Origin: Fidelibacterota bacterium
Lineage (GTDB): Bacteria; Fidelibacterota; Marinisomatia; Marinisomatales; TCS55
DNA length: 64,000 bases
Assembly: GCA_014382015.1 (NCBI GenBank)
Contig: JACNKN010000041.1
Coordinates: forward strand, 1-64,000
Reading direction: 5' to 3'
Shown here: positions 1 to 7,107 of the stretch, in pieces
How the letters are laid out: each line of letters starts with the position of its first letter
How positions within the stretch are numbered: the first letter of the stretch is position 1
Translations under genes and position numbers: made by a program
Notes under the pieces: generated by a model
What the model was told of the DNA's origin: nothing
Database searches by the model: none
Seen by the model: the letters and a program-made list of their open reading frames with translations, nothing else

Positions 1-1
1 A

Positions 2-418
2 ATGGATCGGGTGGCTTATCTTCATGAATTGGATGAAAAAAATGATGTCCCCGGTGCATTTATCCCATTCTCCATTGAGAAAAAATATCCAAATGCAGGA
101 AAAAAATTGGGATGGTACTTTTTATTTCCCGGGAAATTATTAAGTAAAGATCCTGTCTCCGGCATCATTAGGCGACATCATGTTCATGAATCCAATATTC
201 AACGTTCCGTAAAAAAAGCCATTCGAAATGCGGGGATTCATAAACAAGCGGGTTGTCGTTCCTTTCGACATTCTTTCGCAACGCGCTTATTGGAAAATGG
301 ATATGATATTCGCTCTGTGCAAGAACTGTTAGGCCATAAAGATGTGCGCACAACTATGATTTACACCCACGTAATGAAAAAAGGGCCCCTTGCTGTTAAA
401 AGCCCTTTGGATTCTTAA
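2..418 (+). CDS. intI: Integron-type tyrosine recombinase (IntI-like), 3' part only
   Basis: Site-specific tyrosine recombinase, C-terminal 138 residues; the 5' part lies outside the window, so the ATG at base 2 is probably internal. The stretch KYPNAG...W.F.FP...[11 protein letters not shown] matches the insertion region of integron integrases, and the C-terminus AVKSPLDS matches the IntI ending GVRSPLD. The catalytic tyrosine (TTMIYTHV, Y121), the GH motif (G111-H112) and the box II arginine (R89) are visible. The box II histidine of HxxR is replaced by Arg (R86, codon 257-259), which may impair activity. If this is an integron, attI and any cassettes would lie to the left of the window. 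Family call is strong; activity is uncertain. Confidence 0.85.
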   Translation: MDRVAYLHELDEKNDVPGAFIPFSIEKKYPNAGKKLGWYFLFPGKLLSKDPVSGIIRRHHVHESNIQRSVKKAIRNAGIHKQAGCRSFRHSFATRLLENGYDIRSVQELLGHKDVRTTMIYTHVMKKGPLAVKSPLDS

Positions 419-422
419 TGTG

Positions 423-470
423 CCACGATTATCCTTAATCGTGGTTATTGCACGAGAAGGATTCTCGTGC
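423..470. repeat. Two adjacent perfect hairpins of one family
   Basis: Two perfect inverted repeats sit between the integrase stop and the convergent CoA-binding gene. Hairpin 423-444 has arms CCACGATTA/TAATCGTGG with loop TCCT. Hairpin 450-470 has arms GCACGAGAA/TTCTCGTGC with loop GGA. Read on opposite strands both follow the pattern CACGAnnATCCTnnTCGTG, so they look like inverted copies with compensatory stem changes. They could act as a bidirectional terminator or be REP-like elements. No T-run follows either one. Confidence 0.6.
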
Positions 471-478
471 CACATGAT

Positions 479-877
479 TTAAATTAATTGTCGATGCTGT
501 CGCAGCATACAATCATTCATCACAACCAGTAAACCCGCATCTTCTGCTTTTTTTGCGGATGCTTCATGAATAACATTATCCTGTAGCCAAAGTGCTTTGG
601 CACCAATCTCCATGGCTGCGTCCGCAATCGGAGGTACATGCTCTGATCGGCGAAACACATCTACCACATCCACGGGTACAGGTATATCCTTCAATGAAGG
701 GTAGCAAGTTTCCCCGGCGATTTCAGTCTGTCCCGGGTTTACAGGTATAATGGTATATCCATGCTCCCGTAAATAAAGTGCCACATAATGGCTGGGCCGT
801 TCAGGTTTGGGGGACATGCCCACGACGGCGATGGTTTTTAAATCATAAATCTTTTTGATGGTGTCTATTTCGTTCAT
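479..877 (-). CDS. CoA-binding domain protein (YccU-like)
   Basis: Small cytosolic protein of 132 residues, the usual length for stand-alone CoA-binding proteins of the YccU family. The N-terminal Rossmann motif is clear (AVVGMSPKPERPSHYVA, about residues 17-33), followed by the family segments PVNPG and VDVVDVFRRSE and by KALWLQDNVIHE. Similar domains occur in succinyl-CoA ligase alpha subunits, but this protein is a single domain. The biological role of the family is not established. It is convergent with the integrase across the hairpins at 423-470 and lies about 90 bp downstream of the proline dehydrogenase stop, on the same strand. Confidence 0.85.
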   Translation of the reverse strand: MNEIDTIKKIYDLKTIAVVGMSPKPERPSHYVALYLREHGYTIIPVNPGQTEIAGETCYPSLKDIPVPVDVVDVFRRSEHVPPIADAAMEIGAKALWLQDNVIHEASAKKAEDAGLLVVMNDCMLRQHRQLI

Positions 878-965
878 TGATCGTATTCAAGTGTTTGAGT
901 GTTCATTTTTTAGGGCTGAATTTACATTAACACGTGAACATTTGCGAACCTGAACACTTTCCCTC

Positions 966-1865
966 CTATTTCCGGAACATATTCTTAATCACATAAGAAA
1001 TGATGGTGGGATTTTCTTTCAATCGTCGGATTGCATATTCAAACCAGGCTTCCCCGAATGGGACGTACACTCGCACCTTGTATCCCATTGCTTTTAGTCT
1101 TTCCAATCGATCGCCCATAGGGACGCCATATAGCACTTGGAATTCAAAACGCTGGGGCGAAATATTTTCATTTTCAATTAATGACTCTAATCGATCCAAA
1201 AGACCTAAATCATGGGTGGCCAAGCATGCATAGCCGGTGCCATTAAATATAGCCCGGGCCATTTCTACGTAATTGTCATTAATAGCGTTTCGATCTTGTA
1301 TGGCAATGTCCGGTGATTCCCTGTAAATCCCTTTGCAAATACGCAAATTTAAAAGGGGAGAGTTCAGTTCCTGAATATCTTCTAAACTTCGATGGAGATA
1401 GGCCTGGATTACGGCGCCCATCCCATTATGTATGGATAAAGCTTTTTTGTATAATGCAAATGTGGTAGAGGTATAGGGAGAATTTTCCATATCAATGGTG
1501 ACACCCACATTGTTTTCTTTTCCCGTTTGGGCAAGTTTGAGAATATTTTTTTTCCCGAGATTTGGATCCAAACCTAAACCAAGGTGGGTGAGTTTAACAG
1601 AAATTGTGCTGTCTAAGTTTTCTTGCGCAATTTGTTGAATTAATGTTGAGTAAGCATTTAAAATATTTTCAGCTTCATCTTTAGTTTCAACAAATTCTCC
1701 CAGGATATCCATGGTAGCAGAGAAGCCTTTTTCATTGAGTTTCCGAACAACTTCTAATGCAGAATCAATGGATTCTCCCGCAACATAGGATTTGGCAAAT
1801 GGTCTGAAAAACCACTTGGGAGAAACGTGCATTAAAGCGGCAATGGATGAATTTAGCCAAGACAT
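966..1865 (-). CDS. Proline dehydrogenase, monofunctional
   Basis: FAD-dependent oxidation of L-proline to pyrroline-5-carboxylate, passing electrons to the quinone pool. The protein has 299 residues, the size of stand-alone bacterial PRODH rather than bifunctional PutA. Motifs in order: VKLTHLGLGLD near residue 93, DMENSPYTS near 125, RICKGIYRES near 175, ATHDLGLL near 216, YGVPMGDR near 246, and the C-terminal signature VPFGEAWFEYAIRRLKENP with the substrate-binding RRL. ATG at 1865 gives a full-length match. No P5C dehydrogenase gene is adjacent. It fits with the two quinone-reducing complexes encoded downstream on the other strand. Confidence 0.9.
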   Translation of the reverse strand: MSWLNSSIAALMHVSPKWFFRPFAKSYVAGESIDSALEVVRKLNEKGFSATMDILGEFVETKDEAENILNAYSTLIQQIAQENLDSTISVKLTHLGLGLDPNLGKKNILKLAQTGKENNVGVTIDMENSPYTSTTFALYKKALSIHNGMGAVIQAYLHRSLEDIQELNSPLLNLRICKGIYRESPDIAIQDRNAINDNYVEMARAIFNGTGYACLATHDLGLLDRLESLIENENISPQRFEFQVLYGVPMGDRLERLKAMGYKVRVYVPFGEAWFEYAIRRLKENPTIISYVIKNMFRK

Positions 1866-1972
1866 AGGCGACGAATTTATACTGATGATTCATGGCGCAA
1901 CAATTAGAAATCGAATCTAAACTGGATTAGCGATAGCGTTCGCCACAAAAGGCTTATAACCAGGGAAATCCA

Positions 1973-1991
1973 GCAGGACGTGTCGTCCTGC
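1973..1991. repeat. Perfect 19-bp palindrome, AGGACG family
   Basis: Arms GCAGGACG/CGTCCTGC around a TGT loop. The core AGGACG-TnT-CGTCCT recurs in the palindrome at 44586-44610, so these are two copies of one dispersed intergenic element. There is no T-run beside it, which argues against a simple terminator. Confidence 0.6.
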
Positions 1992-2010
1992 GATTTATTT
2001 ATCAGACAAT

Positions 2011-2032
2011 GAGCGATCAAGAATGATCGCTC
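2011..2032 (-). repeat. Perfect palindrome with GTAG at its foot, REP-like
   Basis: Arms GAGCGATCA/TGATCGCTC around a 4-nt loop. On the minus strand the hairpin starts with GTAG, which is the layout of REP elements recognised by RAYT transposases: a GTAG tetranucleotide followed by a stem-loop. A RAYT-like gene lies at 46578-47311. The link between the two is inference. Confidence 0.45.
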
Positions 2033-2127
2033 TACTTTCAAAAAATAGAGAAAAATCCGTGAAGTTTATCTTGACCAAACTTTAACAAAAGGTCTAACTT
2101 CGCCGACTCTAAACGAGATAAAAATTA

Positions 2128-2556
2128 ATGTATCGCGACTTCGGAACCATATTTATTTTCATCCTCATGGGTATTGTACTGGTTTATGTGCCATTACTCA
2201 TCCAACAATTAGTCGCACCTTCCAATCCAAATCCTGATAAATTAGCCACCTATGAATGTGGAGAAGAATCAGAAGGCTCCGCATGGGTTCAATTTAATAT
2301 TCGCTTTTATGTGGTTGCCCTTATTTTCCTGATCTTTGATGTAGAAGTTGTTTTCTTATTTCCCTGGGCGGTTGTTTTTAATGAGCTCGGAATGCTGGCA
2401 TTTGTAGAAATGGGAATATTTTTAGTTATCCTCATGGTTGGGTTGGCTTATGTCTGGAAAAAGTCTGATTTGGACTGGGTAAAATATGATGTGAAATACG
2501 GCCGCGGTCGGTATGCCAGCCTCATAGAAAAAACCCCAAAATCACAGGAAGCTTAA
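2128..2556 (+). CDS. nuoA: NADH-quinone oxidoreductase subunit A
   Basis: Membrane subunit of complex I, 142 residues with three predicted transmembrane segments. The family signature is clear: [20 protein letters not shown] from about residue 42, then the second helix containing [11 protein letters not shown]. It starts the nuo cluster after a 262-bp intergenic space, and its stop overlaps the ATG of nuoB by one base. NuoA helps form the junction between the peripheral arm and the proton-pumping arm. The C-terminal tail of about 30 residues is polar and basic. The ATG at 2128 has only a weak ribosome-binding site. Confidence 0.95.
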   Translation: MYRDFGTIFIFILMGIVLVYVPLLIQQLVAPSNPNPDKLATYECGEESEGSAWVQFNIRFYVVALIFLIFDVEVVFLFPWAVVFNELGMLAFVEMGIFLVILMVGLAYVWKKSDLDWVKYDVKYGRGRYASLIEKTPKSQEA

Positions 2557-3047
2557 TGGGTGTATTAGAAAATAGATTTAAAGATAATGTAGTTGTGGCT
2601 TCTTTGGATAAGTTATTGGGCTGGGCCCGATCTACGTCGCCCTGGTATTTCCAGTTTGGACTTGCTTGCTGCGCCATCGAAATGATGGCCTCCGCAGCCA
2701 GTCGTCATGATTTAGAGCGGATTGGTATGATGCCGCGTTCGTCACCACGCCAAGCCGATGTGATGATTGTGGCTGGTACCGTCACCATGAAAATGGCACT
2801 CCGAGTCAAAAAATTATATGAACAAATGGCCGACCCCAAATATGTCATATCTATGGGGAGTTGTGCCACCAGCGGCGGCCCTTACTGGCAGCATGGGTAT
2901 CATGTACTCAAAGGTGTGGATTTGGTTGTGCCGGTTGATGTATATATTCCCGGATGTCCCCCACGCCCTGAATCACTTATTGAAGGCCTCCTGAAATTAC
3001 AGGAAAAAATTCAAACTGAGCGGCCGCTCACAAGAAAATCTGCATGA
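2556..3047 (+). CDS. nuoB: NADH-quinone oxidoreductase subunit B
   Basis: Peripheral-arm subunit that carries cluster N2, the last iron-sulfur centre before quinone. It has 163 residues. The cluster ligands are visible: the tandem cysteines in ACCAIEMM near residue 38, [10 protein letters not shown] near 101 and PGCPPRPE near 131. It overlaps nuoA by one base and nuoC by four, which indicates translational coupling. The sequence closely follows NuoB/PSST and shows nothing missing. Confidence 0.96.
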   Translation: MGVLENRFKDNVVVASLDKLLGWARSTSPWYFQFGLACCAIEMMASAASRHDLERIGMMPRSSPRQADVMIVAGTVTMKMALRVKKLYEQMADPKYVISMGSCATSGGPYWQHGYHVLKGVDLVVPVDVYIPGCPPRPESLIEGLLKLQEKIQTERPLTRKSA

Positions 3048-3544
3048 CCCTAACCGAAATTAAAACAGCAATCGAGAAACAATTTCCCGGTTCTGTGCTG
3101 GAGAATGAGGACTTAGGGGAACACCAAGTTGAACTCAAGGGAGACCAGTGGCTTGAATTGGCCACGTTTCTGAAGACAGACCCGACCCTTTGTTTTGATC
3201 AATTGGAATGTATCACAGGGGTTGACACGGGAGAAGAAGGCCCCTTGCAATCGCGCTATAATCTTCACTCCATGGAGCATCGTCATAAAATTGAAGTCAT
3301 TATCAGTCATGATCGGGAAAACCCTAAAGTGGCTTCTATCGAGCAGTTATGGCACATTGGAGACTGGTTTGAGCGTGAAACTTATGATATGTTTGGTATT
3401 GTTTATGAAGGCCACCGTGATTTACGCAGAATCCTTTGCCCGGATGATTGGGAAGGCTGGCCCCTGAGAAAAGATTATGAAGGGCAGGAAAACTACCACG
3501 GAATTATTGTCCCCAAAATTAAGGAAGAAGAAGGATGGGAGTAG
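3044..3544 (+). CDS. nuoC: NADH-quinone oxidoreductase subunit C
   Basis: The 30-kDa peripheral subunit, 166 residues, which packs against NuoD in the connecting fragment. The family hallmark is present near the C-terminus: [20 protein letters not shown] followed by [16 protein letters not shown]. NuoC is a separate gene here and is not fused to NuoD as in Escherichia coli. The start overlaps the nuoB stop by four bases and the end overlaps nuoD by ten, which is consistent with coupled translation inside the operon. Confidence 0.94.
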   Translation: MTLTEIKTAIEKQFPGSVLENEDLGEHQVELKGDQWLELATFLKTDPTLCFDQLECITGVDTGEEGPLQSRYNLHSMEHRHKIEVIISHDRENPKVASIEQLWHIGDWFERETYDMFGIVYEGHRDLRRILCPDDWEGWPLRKDYEGQENYHGIIVPKIKEEEGWE

Positions 3545-4653
3545 TCCACGGCGATCAGATGATTCTGAATATTGGGCCTCAGCATCCCAGTACTCACGGT
3601 GTATTACGCCTGGAAGTAAAAACCGATGGCGAAATTGTTTCTGAGGTTAAGCCCCATATTGGTTATCTCCATCGCTGTTTTGAAAAACATTCAGAAAATG
3701 TTACCTATGAGCAGGTGATCCCTTTCACAGACCGGTGCGATTATCTTGCTGCAATGAATAGTAATTTCGGTTATGTGGTTGCCATGGAAGAATTAATGGA
3801 AATCAAGGTACCGGAACGGGTGGATTTTATTCGGGTGATTATGGGTGAACTGAACCGGATAGCCAGCCATTTGTTGGCGTTGGGTGTTTACGGTCTGGAT
3901 GTGGGTGCATTTACCCCTTTCCTATATATGCTTCGGGATCGGGAACGCATTTTGGATATGTTTGAATACACATGCGGAGCCCGCCTCCTTTATAATTATA
4001 TGTGGGTCGGTGGCGTATCCCATGACCTTCCAAAAGATTTTGTTAAAATTTGCGGTGATTTTCTGGACTATTTCGAACCGCAAATCAGCGAGTATAATGA
4101 ATTGCTTACTTACAATAAAATATTCATTGAACGAACCGCAGATGTAGGCGTTTTACCGGCAGATGTGGCAGTGAGTTTTGGGGTGACGGGGCCGAACCTT
4201 CGTGGATCCGGTGTAAAATGGGACGTTCGAAAGGATGAGCCCTATTCTATATATGATCGATTCGACTTTGATGTACCCACAGGAACAGGTGAGTTTGGGA
4301 CGGTTGGAGATTGTTTTGATCGTTATTGGGTCCGCATGCTGGAAGTCAAAGAAAGTGTAAAAATTTTACGCCAGGCATTGAAAGATATTCCTGATGGTGA
4401 TGTCCACCAAGCTATACCAAAAAAAATTCGTCCGCCCAAAGGATCGGTGTATCGTCGTACTGAAAGCCCGCGTGGCGATTTGGGTTATTATATTATTAGC
4501 GATGGAACACCCGTAGCATCTCGTGTTAAAATGCGATCACCCGCTTTTACAGCACTCTCTGTTTTGGATGAAATTTCCAGAGGATGGATGATTTCAGATG
4601 TGATTGCCATTTTAGGCAGTTTAGATATTGTATTGGGAGAAATCGACCGATGA
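3535..4653 (+). CDS. nuoD: NADH-quinone oxidoreductase subunit D
   Basis: The 49-kDa subunit that forms the quinone-binding pocket with NuoB, 372 residues. It shares ancestry with the large subunit of NiFe hydrogenases but keeps only remnants of the metal site. Visible motifs are GPQHPSTHGVLRL from residue 14 (the His-containing quinone loop), GYLHRCFEK and FTDRCDYLAAM. Near the C-terminus, DGTPVASRVKMRSPAF matches the family. The start overlaps the end of nuoC by ten bases, and its stop codon overlaps the nuoH start. Confidence 0.96.
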   Translation: MGVVHGDQMILNIGPQHPSTHGVLRLEVKTDGEIVSEVKPHIGYLHRCFEKHSENVTYEQVIPFTDRCDYLAAMNSNFGYVVAMEELMEIKVPERVDFIRVIMGELNRIASHLLALGVYGLDVGAFTPFLYMLRDRERILDMFEYTCGARLLYNYMWVGGVSHDLPKDFVKICGDFLDYFEPQISEYNELLTYNKIFIERTADVGVLPADVAVSFGVTGPNLRGSGVKWDVRKDEPYSIYDRFDFDVPTGTGEFGTVGDCFDRYWVRMLEVKESVKILRQALKDIPDGDVHQAIPKKIRPPKGSVYRRTESPRGDLGYYIISDGTPVASRVKMRSPAFTALSVLDEISRGWMISDVIAILGSLDIVLGEIDR

Positions 4654-5726
4654 CCGTTGATATGCTCATGGATTGGTTTGCCGCAATCGGAGATTTTCCC
4701 GTATTGGCATTTATTCTGGCCGTAACTATTTCCGGGATTCCCTTATTTTTAGTTATGGCGCTTAATGCCATGGTTGCAGTGTATGTGGAACGAAAAGTAT
4801 CGGCTTTTATGATGGATCGTATTGGTCCTATGGGGCAGGGGCCAGGACTCCATGCAGGTAAATGGGGATTACTCCAGACCGCAGCGGATGCAGTAAAACT
4901 TTTGGTCAAAGAAGACACAGTACCAGAATCGTCTGATAAAATTTTATTTAAAATGGCACCCTTCATTATTTTTATAGGCGCCTTTATAGGATTGGCCGCC
5001 GTTCCCTTTAGCCAGACACTCCAGGTGGTTGATTTTAACGTAGGTGTTTTTTACATTATTGCTGTGGGTTCTATTGGTGTTATCGGGATCGTAATGGCCG
5101 GATGGGCATCCAATAATAAATGGTCTTTGTACGGTGCCATGCGTTCAGCGGCTCAAATCATCAGTTATGAAATTCCCGCAGGATTATCGATTATCGTTCC
5201 TATCATGATGGCAGGGACCATGAATCTTCAGGAATTAATCCACTATCAGTCCGGCTCTGTTTGGGGCATTCTTCCCAATTGGATTATATTTAATAATCCA
5301 TTTTCATTCCTGGCCTTTTTCATCTTTTTTATCAGTGCAATCGCTGAAACAAACCGCACACCATTTGATATTCCGGAAGCGGAGTCTGAATTGGTCGCCG
5401 GTTGGATGACCGAATATTCCGGTTTTCGCTGGGCGATTTTTTTCTTAAGCGAATATGCCAATATGCTTATTGTGAGTGGGTTGGCTGTAGCCGGTTTTTT
5501 AGGCGGATGGCGAAGCCCGATTCCTGGATTGTTCGATTCCGGTGCCTGGGGTTTATTCTGGTTTATGGGAAAAGTCGCATCGTTGATTTTTATTATGATG
5601 TGGTTCCGATGGACATTCCCGCGCCTGAGGGTGGATCAGCTCATGCACGTATGTTGGAAAGTATTTATCCCCATCGCCATGCTGAACATTTTTGGTGTGG
5701 GAATTTGGAAGTTAATCTTCGGATAA
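4650..5726 (+). CDS. nuoH: NADH-quinone oxidoreductase subunit H
   Basis: Integral membrane subunit that closes the quinone chamber, 358 residues with about eight transmembrane segments. Family motifs: ERKVSAFMMDRIGP near residue 47 and, in the quinone-facing loop, ETNRTPFDIPEAESELVAGW. I chose the ATG at 4650, overlapping the nuoD stop (ATGA), because 22 upstream in-frame residues are polar, lie inside nuoD and do not resemble the family. It sits between nuoD and nuoI, with no nuoE, nuoF or nuoG where many bacteria carry them. Confidence 0.95.
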   Translation: MTVDMLMDWFAAIGDFPVLAFILAVTISGIPLFLVMALNAMVAVYVERKVSAFMMDRIGPMGQGPGLHAGKWGLLQTAADAVKLLVKEDTVPESSDKILFKMAPFIIFIGAFIGLAAVPFSQTLQVVDFNVGVFYIIAVGSIGVIGIVMAGWASNNKWSLYGAMRSAAQIISYEIPAGLSIIVPIMMAGTMNLQELIHYQSGSVWGILPNWIIFNNPFSFLAFFIFFISAIAETNRTPFDIPEAESELVAGWMTEYSGFRWAIFFLSEYANMLIVSGLAVAGFLGGWRSPIPGLFDSGAWGLFWFMGKVASLIFIMMWFRWTFPRLRVDQLMHVCWKVFIPIAMLNIFGVGIWKLIFG

Positions 5727-5729
5727 ACC

Positions 5730-6314
5730 ATGTCAAAATACTTCACAAATATATATGACACTGTGAGTACCCTCTGGACGGGGATGCGAATCACCTGGCG
5801 CCATATGATGAATATTAAACGAGATAACGTCACGCTTCAATATCCCGAAGAACGGTGGCCTCGACCTGAGAGAAATATCGGTTTTGAACATGCGGATTAT
5901 AATGTGATTCGTTCCCGTCTTCACGTGGATATCGACGATTGCATTGGCTGCCTCAAATGCGAACGCGCTTGTCCGGTGGACTGTATCAAAATAAATACGA
6001 TTAAAGCGCCGAATCGCGGGGAAGATATCCCGGAAATTAAACATACAGGGGTCACATCAAATGATACCCGGAAAGCCATGGTGGTCAGCCGGTTTACCAT
6101 TGATATGTCGGAGTGCTGCTATTGCAATCTTTGTACATACCCATGTCCGGAAGAATGCATTTTTATGGTGGGCGGCCCCAATAATGAAAAACATAATATT
6201 GATTATGAATTTTCCGAATTTGACCGGAATGATTTGATTTATCAATTTGCAAAATCAATTACATCAGAACAGAAAGATACATTGAAAAATCCAATACCGG
6301 AGGTAGAAGCCTAA
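5730..6314 (+). CDS. nuoI: NADH-quinone oxidoreductase subunit I
   Basis: Peripheral subunit with two 4Fe-4S clusters that relay electrons towards NuoB, 194 residues. Cluster one is ligated by C71, C74, C77 and C81 (CIGCLKCERACP). Cluster two is ligated by C129, C132, C135 and C139 (CCYCNLCTYPCP), where the extra C130 does not disturb the spacing. An N-terminal amphipathic segment is expected to lie against the membrane. It starts 3 bp after nuoH and overlaps nuoJ by one base. Confidence 0.95.
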   Translation: MSKYFTNIYDTVSTLWTGMRITWRHMMNIKRDNVTLQYPEERWPRPERNIGFEHADYNVIRSRLHVDIDDCIGCLKCERACPVDCIKINTIKAPNRGEDIPEIKHTGVTSNDTRKAMVVSRFTIDMSECCYCNLCTYPCPEECIFMVGGPNNEKHNIDYEFSEFDRNDLIYQFAKSITSEQKDTLKNPIPEVEA

Positions 6315-6802
6315 TGGCCGAATTCACATTTTGGATCGTTGTGGGAATTACGCTTGGCTCTGCATTTATGGTTGTCATGAGTAAAAATTTACTTTATTCT
6401 GCATACGCATTGTTGTTTTCTTTCATTGGAGTCACAGGATTGTATGTATTCCTATGGGCTGATTTTATTGCCGTCGTCCAAGTGGTTGTCTATGTTGGGG
6501 GAATCCTCATTCTGATTATTTTTGGAATCATGCTGACGAATAAAATCACGTCAGTGAACATTAGTCATACATCTGTCCAGAAAGGGGTTGGAACTTTAGC
6601 TGTTTTAGGGATGGCGACCCTTTTAGGTTTTATGGTTTTTAATACACCATGGATTGAATTGGCGAATGTGGAACCGGCAGAAACAACGGCCGCAATCGGG
6701 CGATTGCTTATGATGGATTATTTACTTCCTTTTGAAGTGGCATCTTTACTGTTATTGGGGGCACTTATTGGCGCAACAACACTTTCGAGAAAAGAAGATT
6801 AA
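6314..6802 (+). CDS. nuoJ: NADH-quinone oxidoreductase subunit J
   Basis: Membrane subunit of complex I, 162 residues with five predicted transmembrane helices. The third helix region VQVVVYVGGILILIIFGIML matches the conserved NuoJ helix whose distortion is linked to proton pumping. The end, LLLLGALIGATTLSRKE, is also typical of the family. It overlaps nuoI and nuoK by one base each, so the order I-J-K is tightly coupled. Confidence 0.93.
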   Translation: MAEFTFWIVVGITLGSAFMVVMSKNLLYSAYALLFSFIGVTGLYVFLWADFIAVVQVVVYVGGILILIIFGIMLTNKITSVNISHTSVQKGVGTLAVLGMATLLGFMVFNTPWIELANVEPAETTAAIGRLLMMDYLLPFEVASLLLLGALIGATTLSRKED

Positions 6803-7107
6803 TGGACAGCTTAACTAATTATTTATTTGTCAGTGTGATCCTGTTTTCATTGGGATTATTTGGGGTGATCACCCGTAGAAATGGTGTGGCTGTGCTCATG
6901 GGGGTTGAACTCATTTTGAATTCGGCCAATTTAAATTTTCTTGCCTTTGCCCGGTTCGGTGGAATGAATATGGCGGGCCATGTATTTGCTTTATTTGTGA
7001 TTGTATTGGCGGCGGCAGAAGCAGCCGTAGCCTTGGCCATAATAATTAATATATTTAACAATTTTCATACGATTAATGTGGATGACGTGAGTGAGTTAAA
7101 ACAATGA
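6802..7107 (+). CDS. nuoK: NADH-quinone oxidoreductase subunit K
   Basis: Small membrane subunit related to MrpC, 101 residues with three transmembrane helices. The conserved glutamates in the helices are present: GVELILNSANLNFLAF near residue 33 and AAAEAAVALAI near residue 70. These buried acids are part of the proton path in the family. It overlaps nuoJ by one base and nuoL by four. Confidence 0.95.
   Translation: MDSLTNYLFVSVILFSLGLFGVITRRNGVAVLMGVELILNSANLNFLAFARFGGMNMAGHVFALFVIVLAAAEAAVALAIIINIFNNFHTINVDDVSELKQ

Larger units (their letters stand above)
1866..2127. other. Intergenic region with hairpins, upstream of nuoA
   Basis: This 262-bp space separates divergent proline dehydrogenase and nuoA, so promoters for both should lie here. 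It contains two perfect palindromes (1973-1991 and 2011-2032) and a weaker one near 1931-1944. A TTGACC at 2071-2076 followed 18 bp later by TAACTT could be a poor sigma-70 type promoter for nuo, but the -10 matches only half of the consensus, so I do not call it. No further open reading frame or RNA gene is recognisable. Confidence 0.5.

Noticed and set aside
423-470. Possible attC or attI site beside the integrase
   Set aside because: The hairpins lack the GTTRRRY/RYYYAAC core boxes and lie at the 3' end of the integrase gene, whereas attI is normally on the 5' side.
2071-2100. Sigma-70 promoter for the nuo operon
   Set aside because: The -35 TTGACC is good, but the best -10 (TAACTT at 18 bp) matches only three of six bases.
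4547-4966. Minus-strand open frame across the nuoD-nuoH junction, and similar long antisense frames inside nuoK, nuoL, nqrB and ftsH
   Set aside because: They lie opposite strongly conserved genes, have no family resemblance, and reflect codon bias of the real genes.
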